Assembly (NCBI GenBank): GCA_902806205.1
Contig: CADCVR010000087.1
Location: 1-48,104, forward strand
From: an uncultured Solirubrobacteraceae bacterium
GTDB taxonomy: Bacteria; Actinomycetota; Thermoleophilia; Solirubrobacterales; Solirubrobacteraceae
DNA length: 48,104 nucleotides
Direction: 5' to 3'
In this document: piece after piece, positions 39,245 to 47,503 of the stretch
Layout of the letters: every line of letters starts with the position of its first letter
How positions within the stretch are numbered: the first letter of the stretch is position 1
Made by a program: the position numbers and the translations under genes
The notes under the pieces: generated by a model
Told to the model about the DNA's origin: nothing
Seen by the model: only the letters and a program-made list of their open reading frames with translations
Databases searched by the model: none

Positions 39245-40732
39245 ATGGAGACCGCGACGCTCACCCGCCACCGGTCGGGCACCGAACCCGCGCCCGTCGA
39301 CCCGCCGCCGGAGCCCCGCGCCTCGCGCCTGCCCGCCGCCGCCCTCGCCGGGCTCACGCTCCTGGCCGTCGTCGGCTTCTTCGTCTATCCGACGTTTCCG
39401 AACTACGACAGCTACTACTCCCTGCTCTGGGGCCGCGAGCTGCTCGAGGGCCAGAAGCCGAGCTTCGACGCCTACCGCGCGCCGACCCAGCATCCGCTGG
39501 CGGTCTTCTTCGGCGCGGGGCTGAGCCTCGTCGGCGACGGGGCCGACCGGCTCCTGGTCGCCGCGTCGCTTGCGAGCTTCGTCGTCCTCGCTGCCGGGCT
39601 CTACCGCCTCGCGCGCATCGCGTTCACGCCCGCGGTCGGCCTCGTTGCCGCCGTGCTGCTGTGCACCCGCTTCGACTTCCCGTTCCTCGCGGCCCGCGGC
39701 TACGTCGACGTCGCCTACCTCGCGGTGGTCGTGTGGGCGGCAGCGCTGGAAGCCGAACGCCCGCGGCGCGGCGTTCCGGTCTTCGTCCTGCTGATGCTCG
39801 CCGCGCTCATGCGCCCCGAGGCGTGGCTGCTCTCAGGGGCCTACTTCCTGTGGATGCTCCCCGGCGCGACGTGGCGCCGGCGCGGGCTGTACGCGGTGCT
39901 GACCTGGGCGGGACCCGCGATCTGGGCGGGTCTCGACTTCTTCGCGACGGGTGACCCCATGTTCTCGCTCACCCACACGAGCGGCCTGGCCGAGGAGCTC
40001 GGGCGCCAACGGCCCGTCTCGGAGGTGCCGGCGCTCTCGGTGGAGTACCTCAAGCAGCTCGACAAGCTGCCCGTGTTCCTCCTCGGCCTCGCCGGGTTCG
40101 CCGTCGCGCTCTACGCCGCTCCGCGACGGCTCGCGGTGCCCTTCGCCCTCCTGGCCCTCGGGCTCGGGACGTTCTTGCTCGTCGGCCTGGCGGGGCTCTC
40201 GGTGATCGACCGCTACCTGCTGGTCCCCTCGCTCATGGTCATGGTCTTCGCCGGCGTCGCGCTCGCGGGCTGGAGCATGCTCGAACGCGGACGGGCGCGG
40301 ACGGGCTGGATGGCCGTGGCGGCGCTGCTCGCGGTCGGCGCGGTCGCGTTCACCGCGACGCGGGTGAACCTCGGATCCTTCGACACCGACCTGCGCTACC
40401 GCGGCGAGGCCCACGCCTCGCTCGAGCAGGTCCTCGCCGCACCTGCCGTCCGGTCGGGCCTGGCCTGCGGGCCCGTCTCCGTACCGAGCCACAAGCTCGT
40501 CCCCGACACGCGCTGGGTGCTCGGCGCCGGCGCCGGCGACGTCTACGCGCGCGCCGACGACCAGGCCGCCGGGAAGCTCTCCGCGGGCGTGGCCCTCTAC
40601 GTCACCAACCGCACCGCCCTGCTGCGCCAGGCGCTCGTGGAGCCCTCGGACGACCCGCTGAACTCCGTCCCGCTGCCGGGTTACGTGCGAGCGGCGACCT
40701 CCTCCTACTACGCGGCGTACGTCAAGTGCTGA
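39245..40732 (+). CDS. multi-membrane glycosyltransferase-like protein (GT-C type)
   Basis: A 495-residue protein with a basic, Pro-rich N-terminus and about ten helices. After the first helix comes FPNYDSYYSLLWGRELLEG, whose Asp is at the position of the catalytic Asp of GT-C enzymes; YRAPTQHPLAVFFGAG, DFPFLAARGYVDVAYLAVVV and the C-terminal extracytoplasmic portion (~390-495) follow. GT-C enzymes use polyprenyl-phosphate sugars outside the membrane. The next gene starts within its last codons (GTGCTGA). Substrate unknown. Confidence 0.75.
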   Translation: METATLTRHRSGTEPAPVDPPPEPRASRLPAAALAGLTLLAVVGFFVYPTFPNYDSYYSLLWGRELLEGQKPSFDAYRAPTQHPLAVFFGAGLSLVGDGADRLLVAASLASFVVLAAGLYRLARIAFTPAVGLVAAVLLCTRFDFPFLAARGYVDVAYLAVVVWAAALEAERPRRGVPVFVLLMLAALMRPEAWLLSGAYFLWMLPGATWRRRGLYAVLTWAGPAIWAGLDFFATGDPMFSLTHTSGLAEELGRQRPVSEVPALSVEYLKQLDKLPVFLLGLAGFAVALYAAPRRLAVPFALLALGLGTFLLVGLAGLSVIDRYLLVPSLMVMVFAGVALAGWSMLERGRARTGWMAVAALLAVGAVAFTATRVNLGSFDTDLRYRGEAHASLEQVLAAPAVRSGLACGPVSVPSHKLVPDTRWVLGAGAGDVYARADDQAAGKLSAGVALYVTNRTALLRQALVEPSDDPLNSVPLPGYVRAATSSYYAAYVKC

Positions 40733-42525
40733 TCGAGGGCTCCGGCACCGTGGAGCGGACTTCGGTGCGATCCGGCCTGCCCAAGCCCGTCCGGGGCTGG
40801 GGGCTCGCCGTCGGGGCGCTGCTGCTCGGCGCGTTCCTGGTGCGCATCTGGGGGGTCGGGCACGGCCTGCCGTACGCCTACAACGCCGACGAGAACGCGC
40901 ATTTCGTGCCGAAGGCCATCGGGCTCTTCGGGCACGACATGAACCCCCATTACTTCGTCAACCCGCCCGCCTACACCTACGTCCTGCACGTCGTCTTCCA
41001 GGTCTGGTTCGGGGGCCGCGAGGGCGTCTCTGCGACCTACGCGACGAACCCCACCGAGGTCTTCGTCGCCGCGCGCGTCACCGCCGCGGTGATGGGGACG
41101 CTCGCGGTGTGGCTGCTGTACCTCGCGGGCACACGGCTCTTCGACCGGCGCGTCGGCCTCCTGGCCGCGGGCCTGCTCGCGGTCGCCTTCCTGCCGGTCT
41201 TCTACTCCAAGCTCGCGCTCAACGACGTCCCGACCCTCGCGCCCGTCTGCCTCTGCCTCTGGGCCTCGGCGGGCATCCTGCGCTTCGGCCGCACGCGCGA
41301 CTACGTCGTCGCCGGGCTCGCGCTCGGCCTCGCCGCCGCCACGAAGTACACGGGAGGCATCGTGCTGCTGCCGCTGGCGGGCGCCGCCCTGGTGCAGTTC
41401 CGCGCCCCGGGAGGTCGCGGTCCCGCGCTGAAGGGCGTCGCGATCGCGGGCGGCCTGGCGCTGACCGGCTTCGTCCTGGCCAACCCGTACGCCGTACTGA
41501 GCTTTTCCGAGTTCCTCGACGGCCTGGCCCACCAGAACGACGCGGCCGCCGACACGGCAGGCAAGCTCGGCCTGTCGCAGGAGAACGGCGTCCTCTACTA
41601 CCTCTGGACGCTGACCTGGGGTCTCGGGTGGATCCCCGCTCTCCTGGCGCTCGGCTCGCTGCCGCGGCTGTACCGCGACGAGTCCCGGCTGGTCTGGGTC
41701 CTCGCCCCGGCGCCACTCGTCTTCCTCGTCTTCATGGGCATCCAGGGGCGGTTCTTCGGGCGCTGGGTCATCCCGATCCTTCCGATCCTCTGCGTGCTGG
41801 CCGCGTACCTCGCGGTCGAGCTGGCCGAGTGGGGCGCGCGCCGCCACCCGCGGCTGCGCCCGACGCTCATGGCGATCGCGGTCATCGCGGTCTGCGGGCA
41901 GGGAGCGGTGGCCGTGCTGCACAGCGGTCAGGTGCTCTCGCGCGGGGACACGCGCAACTCCGCGCGCGCCTGGATGGTGGCCAACGTGCCGGCGACCCAG
42001 GTGGTGCGCGACGGGCAGACGAACGGCACGAAGGTCGTCGCGACCCGCATCGTCGCCGAGCCCGTGGTGCCCGACGGCTGGGCGCAGGACATCGGCCGGC
42101 CATCCGAGCTGACCTCGAACGGCAACCGGTGGGTGAAGTTCCCCACGTCGCGCTCGAACTTCGAGAACGACGGCACGCTGATCCCAGGGCCGGGGCGGAT
42201 CGTGAACATCGAGGACTACGAGCGGACGCTGCGCCCGGAGCTCATCGACGCCTACGAGGAGCAGGGCTACTGCTGGGTGGTCTCCGGCTCGACCCAGCGC
42301 GGACGCGCCGAGGTCGACGCGCAGGCGGTGCCGCAGGCCATCGCGTACTACGCGGCGCTCGAACGTCGCGGGCGCCTCGTGCACGTGTCCTCTCCGTTCG
42401 CCAAGGGAGAACGGGCCGTGCCCTTCAACTTCGACTTCTCCTTCAACTACGCGCCGCTGGCCTACGAGCGGCCGGGGCCCGTCATGCGCGTCTACCGCCT
42501 CCGCGGCGGGCAGTGCGCGAGCTGA
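40726..42525 (+). CDS. dolichyl-phosphate-mannose-type glycosyltransferase (GT39/PMT_2)
   Basis: A 599-residue GT-C enzyme. The first extracytoplasmic loop has YAYNADENAHFVPKAIGLFG with the Asp-Glu pair used for catalysis in PMT and ArnT families. About eleven helices follow, with LALNDVPTLAPVCLCLWA and TKYTGGIVLLPLAG typical of PMT_2. A large C-terminal extracytoplasmic domain (~425-599) contains repeated aromatic residues. It is translationally coupled to the previous gene. Together with the divergent GT2 enzyme they could glycosylate a protein or an envelope glycan. Confidence 0.85.
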   Translation: MLIEGSGTVERTSVRSGLPKPVRGWGLAVGALLLGAFLVRIWGVGHGLPYAYNADENAHFVPKAIGLFGHDMNPHYFVNPPAYTYVLHVVFQVWFGGREGVSATYATNPTEVFVAARVTAAVMGTLAVWLLYLAGTRLFDRRVGLLAAGLLAVAFLPVFYSKLALNDVPTLAPVCLCLWASAGILRFGRTRDYVVAGLALGLAAATKYTGGIVLLPLAGAALVQFRAPGGRGPALKGVAIAGGLALTGFVLANPYAVLSFSEFLDGLAHQNDAAADTAGKLGLSQENGVLYYLWTLTWGLGWIPALLALGSLPRLYRDESRLVWVLAPAPLVFLVFMGIQGRFFGRWVIPILPILCVLAAYLAVELAEWGARRHPRLRPTLMAIAVIAVCGQGAVAVLHSGQVLSRGDTRNSARAWMVANVPATQVVRDGQTNGTKVVATRIVAEPVVPDGWAQDIGRPSELTSNGNRWVKFPTSRSNFENDGTLIPGPGRIVNIEDYERTLRPELIDAYEEQGYCWVVSGSTQRGRAEVDAQAVPQAIAYYAALERRGRLVHVSSPFAKGERAVPFNFDFSFNYAPLAYERPGPVMRVYRLRGGQCAS

Positions 42526-42550
42526 CCCCTGGGCGGGCTCGACGGGCTCC

Positions 42551-42556
42551 TAGACT
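42551..42556 (+). promoter_or_regulatory. -10 box TAGACT before the rib operon
   Basis: It ends 19 bases before the ribD ATG. The leader would be about a dozen bases, too short for an FMN riboswitch. Confidence 0.45.
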
Positions 42557-42575
42557 CACGGGCGGGTTTCAACGC

Positions 42576-43694
42576 ATGCTGCGGACGCAGACCGATCACA
42601 TCTTCCTCACCCGGGCCATCGAGCTCGCCCAGCGCGGCCGGGGCCGCGTGCAGCCCAACCCCGTGGTGGGCGCCGTGGTCGTCCGTGGCGACGAGATGCT
42701 GGGCGAGGGCTGGCACGACGATTTCGGCGGTCCGCACGCCGAGGTGCAGGCCATCGCCGCCTGCGACGGCGCAGACCTCACCGGCGCGACGATCTACGTC
42801 TCGCTCGAGCCGTGCTGCCACCACGGCAGGACGCCGCCGTGCACGGACGCGATCCTGGCGGCGCGGCTCGGCCGTGTGGTGGTCGGCTCGGACGATCCGA
42901 CGGAGAAGGCGGCAGGCCGCGGGCTGGGCATCCTGCGCGACGAGGGGGTCGACGTCGACATCGCCGACGGCGAGCTCGCCGCCCGTGCGCGGCTGCTCAA
43001 CCAGGGCTTTCGCAAGCGTGCGCGGACGGGCCGGCCGTGGGTGCTCTTCAAGGCGGCGATGACGCTCGACGGCAAGGTCGCCACCGCCAACGGTGACTCC
43101 AAGTGGATCTCCTCGGAGCGCTCGCGCGAGCTCGCGCACCGGTGGCGCTCGAGCGTCGACGCCGTCGTGGTCGGCATCGGCACCGCGCTGGCCGACGACC
43201 CGCAGCTCACCGCGCGGGTCGACGGCGTGACGCGCCAGCCGCGGCGGGTCGTCTTCGACTCGCTCGCGAGGCTGCCGCTGGACTCCCAGCTCGTGGCCGG
43301 CACCGGGGAGCTCCCACTCTCGGTCGTCGTCTCGCGCGCTGCGCCGCGCCAGGCGACCGACGCGCTCGAGATGGCCGGCGTCGACGTCCTCGTGGCCACG
43401 GGGGAGAACGAGCCCGCCCGGGTGCGCTCGGCGCTCGGCCAGCTCGGCGACCGTGACGTCCACGCGCTGCTGCTCGAGGGCGGCCCCCACCTGGCGGGGG
43501 CGTTCTTCGACGCGGGTGAGATCGACGAGGTGCGCCTCTTCCTCGCGCCCCTGCTGCTCGGCGGCCGCACCGCCCGTGACCCGCTGGAAGGCGAAGGGGT
43601 CGAGCGGATCTGCGAGGCGCTGCGCGCGCTCACGCTGGACTGCGAGCGCTCGGGTGAGGATGTCCTCGTCTCGGCCCGGCTCAAGGAGTGGTGA
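42576..43694 (+). CDS. ribD: bifunctional riboflavin deaminase/reductase RibD
   Basis: A 372-residue enzyme catalysing deamination and then side-chain reduction of the pyrimidine intermediate in riboflavin synthesis. The N-terminal deaminase has the zinc site PHAEVQAIAAC and VSLEPCCHHGRTPPCTDAI. The reductase (~150-372) has KAAMTLDGKVATANGDSKWI, VDAVVVGIGTALADDP and LLLEGGPHLAGAFFDAG. First gene of ribD-ribE-ribBA-ribH. An in-frame opening far upstream lies over the preceding gene and is not coding. Confidence 0.95.
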   Translation: MLRTQTDHIFLTRAIELAQRGRGRVQPNPVVGAVVVRGDEMLGEGWHDDFGGPHAEVQAIAACDGADLTGATIYVSLEPCCHHGRTPPCTDAILAARLGRVVVGSDDPTEKAAGRGLGILRDEGVDVDIADGELAARARLLNQGFRKRARTGRPWVLFKAAMTLDGKVATANGDSKWISSERSRELAHRWRSSVDAVVVGIGTALADDPQLTARVDGVTRQPRRVVFDSLARLPLDSQLVAGTGELPLSVVVSRAAPRQATDALEMAGVDVLVATGENEPARVRSALGQLGDRDVHALLLEGGPHLAGAFFDAGEIDEVRLFLAPLLLGGRTARDPLEGEGVERICEALRALTLDCERSGEDVLVSARLKEW

Positions 43695-43695
43695 C

Positions 43696-44289
43696 GTGTT
43701 CACGGGACTCGTCGGGGACCTGGGGACCGTCGGAACGGTCGAGACGACGGCCGGCGGCGCGCGGCTGACGGTCAGCACGCGGCTGGCCACGCAGCTCGGG
43801 GCGGGTGACTCGGTCGCCGTCAACGGCGTCTGCCTGACGGCGGTCGAGCGGACGCCGGACGGTTTCACCGCGGATGTGATGAACGAGACGCTCGACCGCT
43901 CCTCGCTCGGTGCTGCGGCCGGCGGCGTCCGGGTCAACCTCGAGCTCGCGCTGCGCGCCGACGGGCGCCTCGGTGGGCACATCGTGCAGGGCCACGTCGA
44001 CGGCGTGGGAACCGTCGGTGAGGTGCGCCAGGACGGCCTGGCGCGTCGGGTGACCGTTCGGGCCGAACCGGGAATCCTGCGCTACGTCGTGGAGAAGGGC
44101 TCGATCGCGATCGACGGCGTGTCGCTCACCGTCGCCTCGGTGGAAGACGAGCACTTCAGCGTCTCGCTGATCCCCGAGACCCTGACGCGAACCACGCTCG
44201 GCGGGGCCGAGCGCGGCACGCGGGTCAACCTGGAGGTCGACATCATGGCCAAGTACGCCGAGAAGCTGCTCAGGGCGCACACGGGATGA
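43696..44289 (+). CDS. ribE: riboflavin synthase alpha subunit
   Basis: A 197-residue enzyme that dismutates two 6,7-dimethyl-8-ribityllumazines to riboflavin. It starts MFTGLVGDLG and consists of two lumazine-binding repeats: VAVNGVCLTAVE with HIVQGHVDGVG in the first, and IAIDGVSLTVASVED with VDIMAKYAEKLL in the second. AAGGAG is placed seven bases before the GTG. Its stop overlaps the ribBA ATG. Confidence 0.95.
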   Translation: MFTGLVGDLGTVGTVETTAGGARLTVSTRLATQLGAGDSVAVNGVCLTAVERTPDGFTADVMNETLDRSSLGAAAGGVRVNLELALRADGRLGGHIVQGHVDGVGTVGEVRQDGLARRVTVRAEPGILRYVVEKGSIAIDGVSLTVASVEDEHFSVSLIPETLTRTTLGGAERGTRVNLEVDIMAKYAEKLLRAHTG

Positions 44290-45590
44290 GCACGCACGCC
44301 GGCACGGCGGCTGCCAGCCCGGACGCGTTCGCGACGATCGAGGAGGCGCTGGAGGACATCGCTGCGGGCAGGATGATCGTGGTCGTCGACGACGAGGATC
44401 GCGAGAACGAGGGTGACCTGGTGATGGCGGCCGAGCACGTCTCGCCGGACGACGTGAACTTCATGACCCGTCAGGCGGGCGGCTGGATCTGCCTCGCGCT
44501 GACGTCGAAGCGCTGTGACGAGCTCGGTCTCGAGCTGATGTCACTGAAGAACGAGTCGGCCTACGAGACGCCGTTCACCGTGACGATCGAGGCCCGCGAG
44601 GGCGTCACCACGGGCATCTCGACCGCGGACCAGGCGACGACGATCCGCACCGCGGTGGACCCCGCCAAGGGCAGGGGGGACATCGTCGTGCCCGGCCACG
44701 TCCACCCGCTGAAGGCCAAGGACGGCGGCGTGCTGGAGCGCACCGGGCACACGGAGGCGTCCGTGGACCTGGCTCGGCTCGCCGGCTGCGTGCCGGCCGG
44801 CCTGATCTGCGAGATACAGAACGAGGACGGTTCGATGGCGCGCCTCGGCGATCTCGAGGCGTACTGCTTCAAGCACGGCCTGAAGCTCGTCACGATCGCC
44901 GATCTGATCGCCTACCGCCGGCGGTACGACAAGCTCGTCGAGCGCGTCGTGGTGACCGGCATGCCGACGTCGTTCGGCGAGTTCACGGCGATCGGCTACC
45001 GCTCGCTCGTCGACGACAAGCATCACGTCGCGATGGTCAAGGGCGACGTCGACGGCCAACAGGACGTGCTCGTGCGCGTGCACTCCGAGTGCCTGACGGG
45101 CGACGTGTTCCATTCCCTGCGCTGCGACTGCGGCGAGCAGCTCGAGAGCGCGCTGGCCGTGATCGAGTCCGAGGGCCGCGGCGTGCTGCTCTACCTCTCC
45201 CAGGAGGGGCGCGGCATCGGCCTGCTGAACAAGCTGAAGGCCTACAAGCTGCAGGAGGAGGGCTATGACACCGTCGACGCCAACCTCAGGCTCGGCCTGC
45301 CCGCCGATCTGCGCGACTACGGCATCGGCGCGCAGATCCTCGTCGACCTGGGACTGACCTCCATGCGCCTGCTGACCAACAACCCGAAGAAGATCCGCGG
45401 CCTCGAGGGCTACGGCCTCGCGGTGACCGCCCAGGTGCCGATCGAGCAGCTCCCGAACCCGCACAACGAGGCTTACCTGCGCGCCAAGGCACAGCGAATG
45501 GGCCACATCCTCCATCACCAGGGTCTCAACGTGGACGCGGAGATGCTGGCGAAGGAGCGCAAGGCCGATAACGACCGGTTCAGGGCGTGA
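44286..45590 (+). CDS. ribBA: bifunctional DHBP synthase / GTP cyclohydrolase II
   Basis: A 434-residue fusion that supplies both precursors of the lumazine. The N-terminal DHBP synthase (~15-215) has VVVDDEDRENEGDLVMAAE, HVHPLKAKDGGVLERTGHTE and ICEIQNEDGSMAR. The C-terminal GTP cyclohydrolase II (~220-415) has the zinc motif SECLTGDVFHSLRCDCGEQL, YLSQEGRGIGLLNKL, and the later NNPKKIRGLEGYGL. Both active sites appear intact. Coupled to its neighbours by ATGA and GTGA overlaps. Confidence 0.96.
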   Translation: MSTHAGTAAASPDAFATIEEALEDIAAGRMIVVVDDEDRENEGDLVMAAEHVSPDDVNFMTRQAGGWICLALTSKRCDELGLELMSLKNESAYETPFTVTIEAREGVTTGISTADQATTIRTAVDPAKGRGDIVVPGHVHPLKAKDGGVLERTGHTEASVDLARLAGCVPAGLICEIQNEDGSMARLGDLEAYCFKHGLKLVTIADLIAYRRRYDKLVERVVVTGMPTSFGEFTAIGYRSLVDDKHHVAMVKGDVDGQQDVLVRVHSECLTGDVFHSLRCDCGEQLESALAVIESEGRGVLLYLSQEGRGIGLLNKLKAYKLQEEGYDTVDANLRLGLPADLRDYGIGAQILVDLGLTSMRLLTNNPKKIRGLEGYGLAVTAQVPIEQLPNPHNEAYLRAKAQRMGHILHHQGLNVDAEMLAKERKADNDRFRA

Positions 45591-46015
45591 GCCGCTACGC
45601 GATCGTCGCCGCGACGTTCTACCGCGAGCTGGCCGACCAGCTCATCGCGTCGGCCAGCGCGGTCTTCGCCGAGACCGGCGCTGAGGCGGTCGACGTCTAC
45701 GAGGTGCCCGGCGCCTTCGAACTGCCGCTCGGGGCCAGCTACTGCGCCGGATCCGGCCGCTATCACGGGGTGGCGTGCGTCGGCGCGGTGATCCGCGGCG
45801 AGACGAGCCACTACGACCACGTCTGCGGCGAGGCGGCACGCGGGATCATGGACGTGCAGCTGGCCACGGGCGTCCCCTGCGGCTTCGGCGTCCTCACGGT
45901 GGAGACCATGGAGCAGGCCCGCGCCCGGGCCGGCGGAGGCAAGCGCGACTCGGGTCGTCATGCGGCCGAAGCGGTCCTCGCGGTGGCCGCCGTGCGCCGC
46001 CGAGTCGGCGCGTAG
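45587..46015 (+). CDS. ribH: 6,7-dimethyl-8-ribityllumazine synthase
   Basis: A 142-residue enzyme that joins the diamine intermediate with dihydroxybutanone phosphate. Conserved parts are VAATFYRELADQLIASA, VYEVPGAFELPLGA, GVACVGAVIRGETSHYDHV with the catalytic His, GVPCGFGVLTVETMEQARAR and the RHAAEAVLAVAAVRR end. It is slightly shorter than the usual 155, mainly at the N-terminus. The GTG start overlaps the ribBA stop. It forms icosahedral or pentameric assemblies in the family. Confidence 0.95.
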   Translation: MSRYAIVAATFYRELADQLIASASAVFAETGAEAVDVYEVPGAFELPLGASYCAGSGRYHGVACVGAVIRGETSHYDHVCGEAARGIMDVQLATGVPCGFGVLTVETMEQARARAGGGKRDSGRHAAEAVLAVAAVRRRVGA

Positions 46016-46032
46016 GGTCCGCGGCAGCGGGG

Positions 46033-46038
46033 TACGCT
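46033..46038 (+). promoter_or_regulatory. -10 box TACGCT, leaderless promoter
   Basis: It ends six bases before the GTG at 46045, separating the small membrane protein gene from the rib operon. Confidence 0.5.
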
Positions 46039-46044
46039 GACCGC

Positions 46045-46380
46045 GTGGATATCGGTGTGGACATGGAGATCCTGGCCATCCTGCTGACGCTCTTCGTCCA
46101 CGTCATCGGCGCCGGCGTCCTCGTCTGGGCACTGATCGACTCAGACGAGGCGGACGCCGGGTCCTGGCGGGACTGGTGGCCCACGGACGGTCGCGGCCCC
46201 GAGCCGCCCCTCGAACCCACGCCGCCGAGCGGCGGCGGTGTCGATCACCCGGTGCTTCCCGACGCCGAGCTCTCGCCCGTCCGCCTCCGCGAGCCCGGCC
46301 GCATCGGCGACCACAAGCCTCCCCCGGCGCGCCGCCCCACGCATCCGGCGGTGCCCGAGCGCGAGCGCGAGCCGACGTAG
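46045..46380 (+). CDS. small single-pass membrane protein, unknown
   Basis: A 111-residue protein with one N-terminal membrane helix (ILAILLTLFVHVIGAGVLVW) followed by an acidic patch and a Pro-rich tail (EPPLEPTPPSGGGVDHPV) that is probably cytoplasmic and disordered. No family recognised. The GTG at 46045 is supported by the promoter box six bases before it; a GTG and an ATG follow closely in frame. Confidence 0.65.
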   Translation: MDIGVDMEILAILLTLFVHVIGAGVLVWALIDSDEADAGSWRDWWPTDGRGPEPPLEPTPPSGGGVDHPVLPDAELSPVRLREPGRIGDHKPPPARRPTHPAVPEREREPT

Positions 46381-46447
46381 CCCGGGCGAGGCGAGGCCGC
46401 GGAGGCAGACCCTGCGGGCGGGTGCGGGGGGCCGGGCCGCCTCGCGG

Positions 46448-46453
46448 TAGGTT
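46448..46453 (+). promoter_or_regulatory. -10 box TAGGTT before the alcohol dehydrogenase gene
   Basis: It ends six bases before the ATG at 46460; leaderless pattern. Confidence 0.5.
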
Positions 46454-46459
46454 CGCTGC

Positions 46460-47491
46460 ATGCGCGCCACGCTGATGTACGCCGCCGGTGACGTCCGGGT
46501 CGAGGACGTCCCCGACGCCACCCTGGCCGAGCCCACCGACGCCCTCGTGCGCATCACGCGCTCGTGCATCTGCGGCAGCGACCTGTGGCCGTACAAGTCC
46601 TACGGTGCCGGCGACGGGCCCATGCGGATGGGTCACGAGTTCGTCGGCGTCGTCGAGGACGTCGGCGGCGAGGTGCGCACGCTCGCGGCCGGCGACGTCG
46701 TCGTGGCGCCGTTCGTCGCCTCCGACGGCACGTGCACCTTCTGCCGCGAGGGGCTGCAGACGTCGTGTCGCAACGTCGCGTTCTGGGGCGCGGGCGGCAA
46801 CGACGGCGGCCAGGGAGAGGCGGTACGGGTACCGCACGCCGACGGGACGCTCGTCGTGCTGCCGGTCGGAGCCGACGATGCGCTCATGGCGTCGCTGCTG
46901 ACGCTCTCCGACGTCCTGCCCACGGGGCACCACGCCGCGGTCTGCGCGCGCGTCGGGCCGGGCCGCAGCGTCGCGGTGGTCGGCGACGGCGCGGTCGGCC
47001 TCTGCGGGGTCATGGCGGCCAAGCGGCTCGGCGCGGAGCAGATCATCCTGCTCGGCCGGCACACGGACCGCACGGACCTCGGCCGCGAGTTCGGCGCGAC
47101 CGACGTCGTGGCCGTCCGCGGCGAGGAGGCGGTCGCCGAGGTCCGTGACCTGACGGGCGGCGACGGCGTGCACTGCGTCCTGGAGTGCGTGGGCGAGGAG
47201 GCGTCGTTTCTGACCGCCGCGAAGATCGCCCGGCCCGGCGGGGCGATCGGCCGCGTCGGGGTTCCCCAGTTCGAGGCGCTCGCCGCCGCCCGGCCGACGT
47301 TCCTGCGCAACGTGACCGTCTCGGGCGGCATCGCGCCCGCCCGCGCCTACATCGAGGAGCTGCTGCCCGACGTGCTCGAGGGTCGCCTGCAGCCCGGCCG
47401 CGTCTTCGACCGCACGGTCGGCCTGGAGGAGACGCCCGACGGCTACCGCGCGATGAACGACCGTGAGGCGATCAAGGTGCTGATCGCGTAG
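46460..47491 (+). CDS. zinc-dependent alcohol dehydrogenase family oxidoreductase
   Basis: A 343-residue medium-chain dehydrogenase. The catalytic zinc site is indicated by TRSCICGSDLWPYKSYG and MGHEFVGVVEDVG. The structural-zinc lobe is reduced (CTFCREGLQTSC, three Cys). The NAD(P)-binding motif is VAVVGDGAVGLCGVMAAKRL. C-terminal NVTVSGGIAPARAYIEELLP and YRAMNDREAIKVLI match a subgroup of actinobacterial ADH-like enzymes. The substrate is unknown. It is convergent with the gene at the right edge. Confidence 0.88.
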   Translation: MRATLMYAAGDVRVEDVPDATLAEPTDALVRITRSCICGSDLWPYKSYGAGDGPMRMGHEFVGVVEDVGGEVRTLAAGDVVVAPFVASDGTCTFCREGLQTSCRNVAFWGAGGNDGGQGEAVRVPHADGTLVVLPVGADDALMASLLTLSDVLPTGHHAAVCARVGPGRSVAVVGDGAVGLCGVMAAKRLGAEQIILLGRHTDRTDLGREFGATDVVAVRGEEAVAEVRDLTGGDGVHCVLECVGEEASFLTAAKIARPGGAIGRVGVPQFEALAAARPTFLRNVTVSGGIAPARAYIEELLPDVLEGRLQPGRVFDRTVGLEETPDGYRAMNDREAIKVLIA

Positions 47492-47503
47492 GGCTCGCGA
47501 TCA
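47481..47503. terminator. bidirectional hairpin between convergent genes
   Basis: TGATCGCG (47481-47488) pairs perfectly with CGCGATCA (47496-47503) around a seven-base loop. It spans both stop codons, TAG of the dehydrogenase and TGA of the minus-strand gene. There is no T-run, so termination strength is uncertain. Confidence 0.5.

Noticed and set aside
42526-42575. FMN riboswitch before ribD
   Set aside because: The gap is 50 bp and the conserved RFN core sequences are absent.
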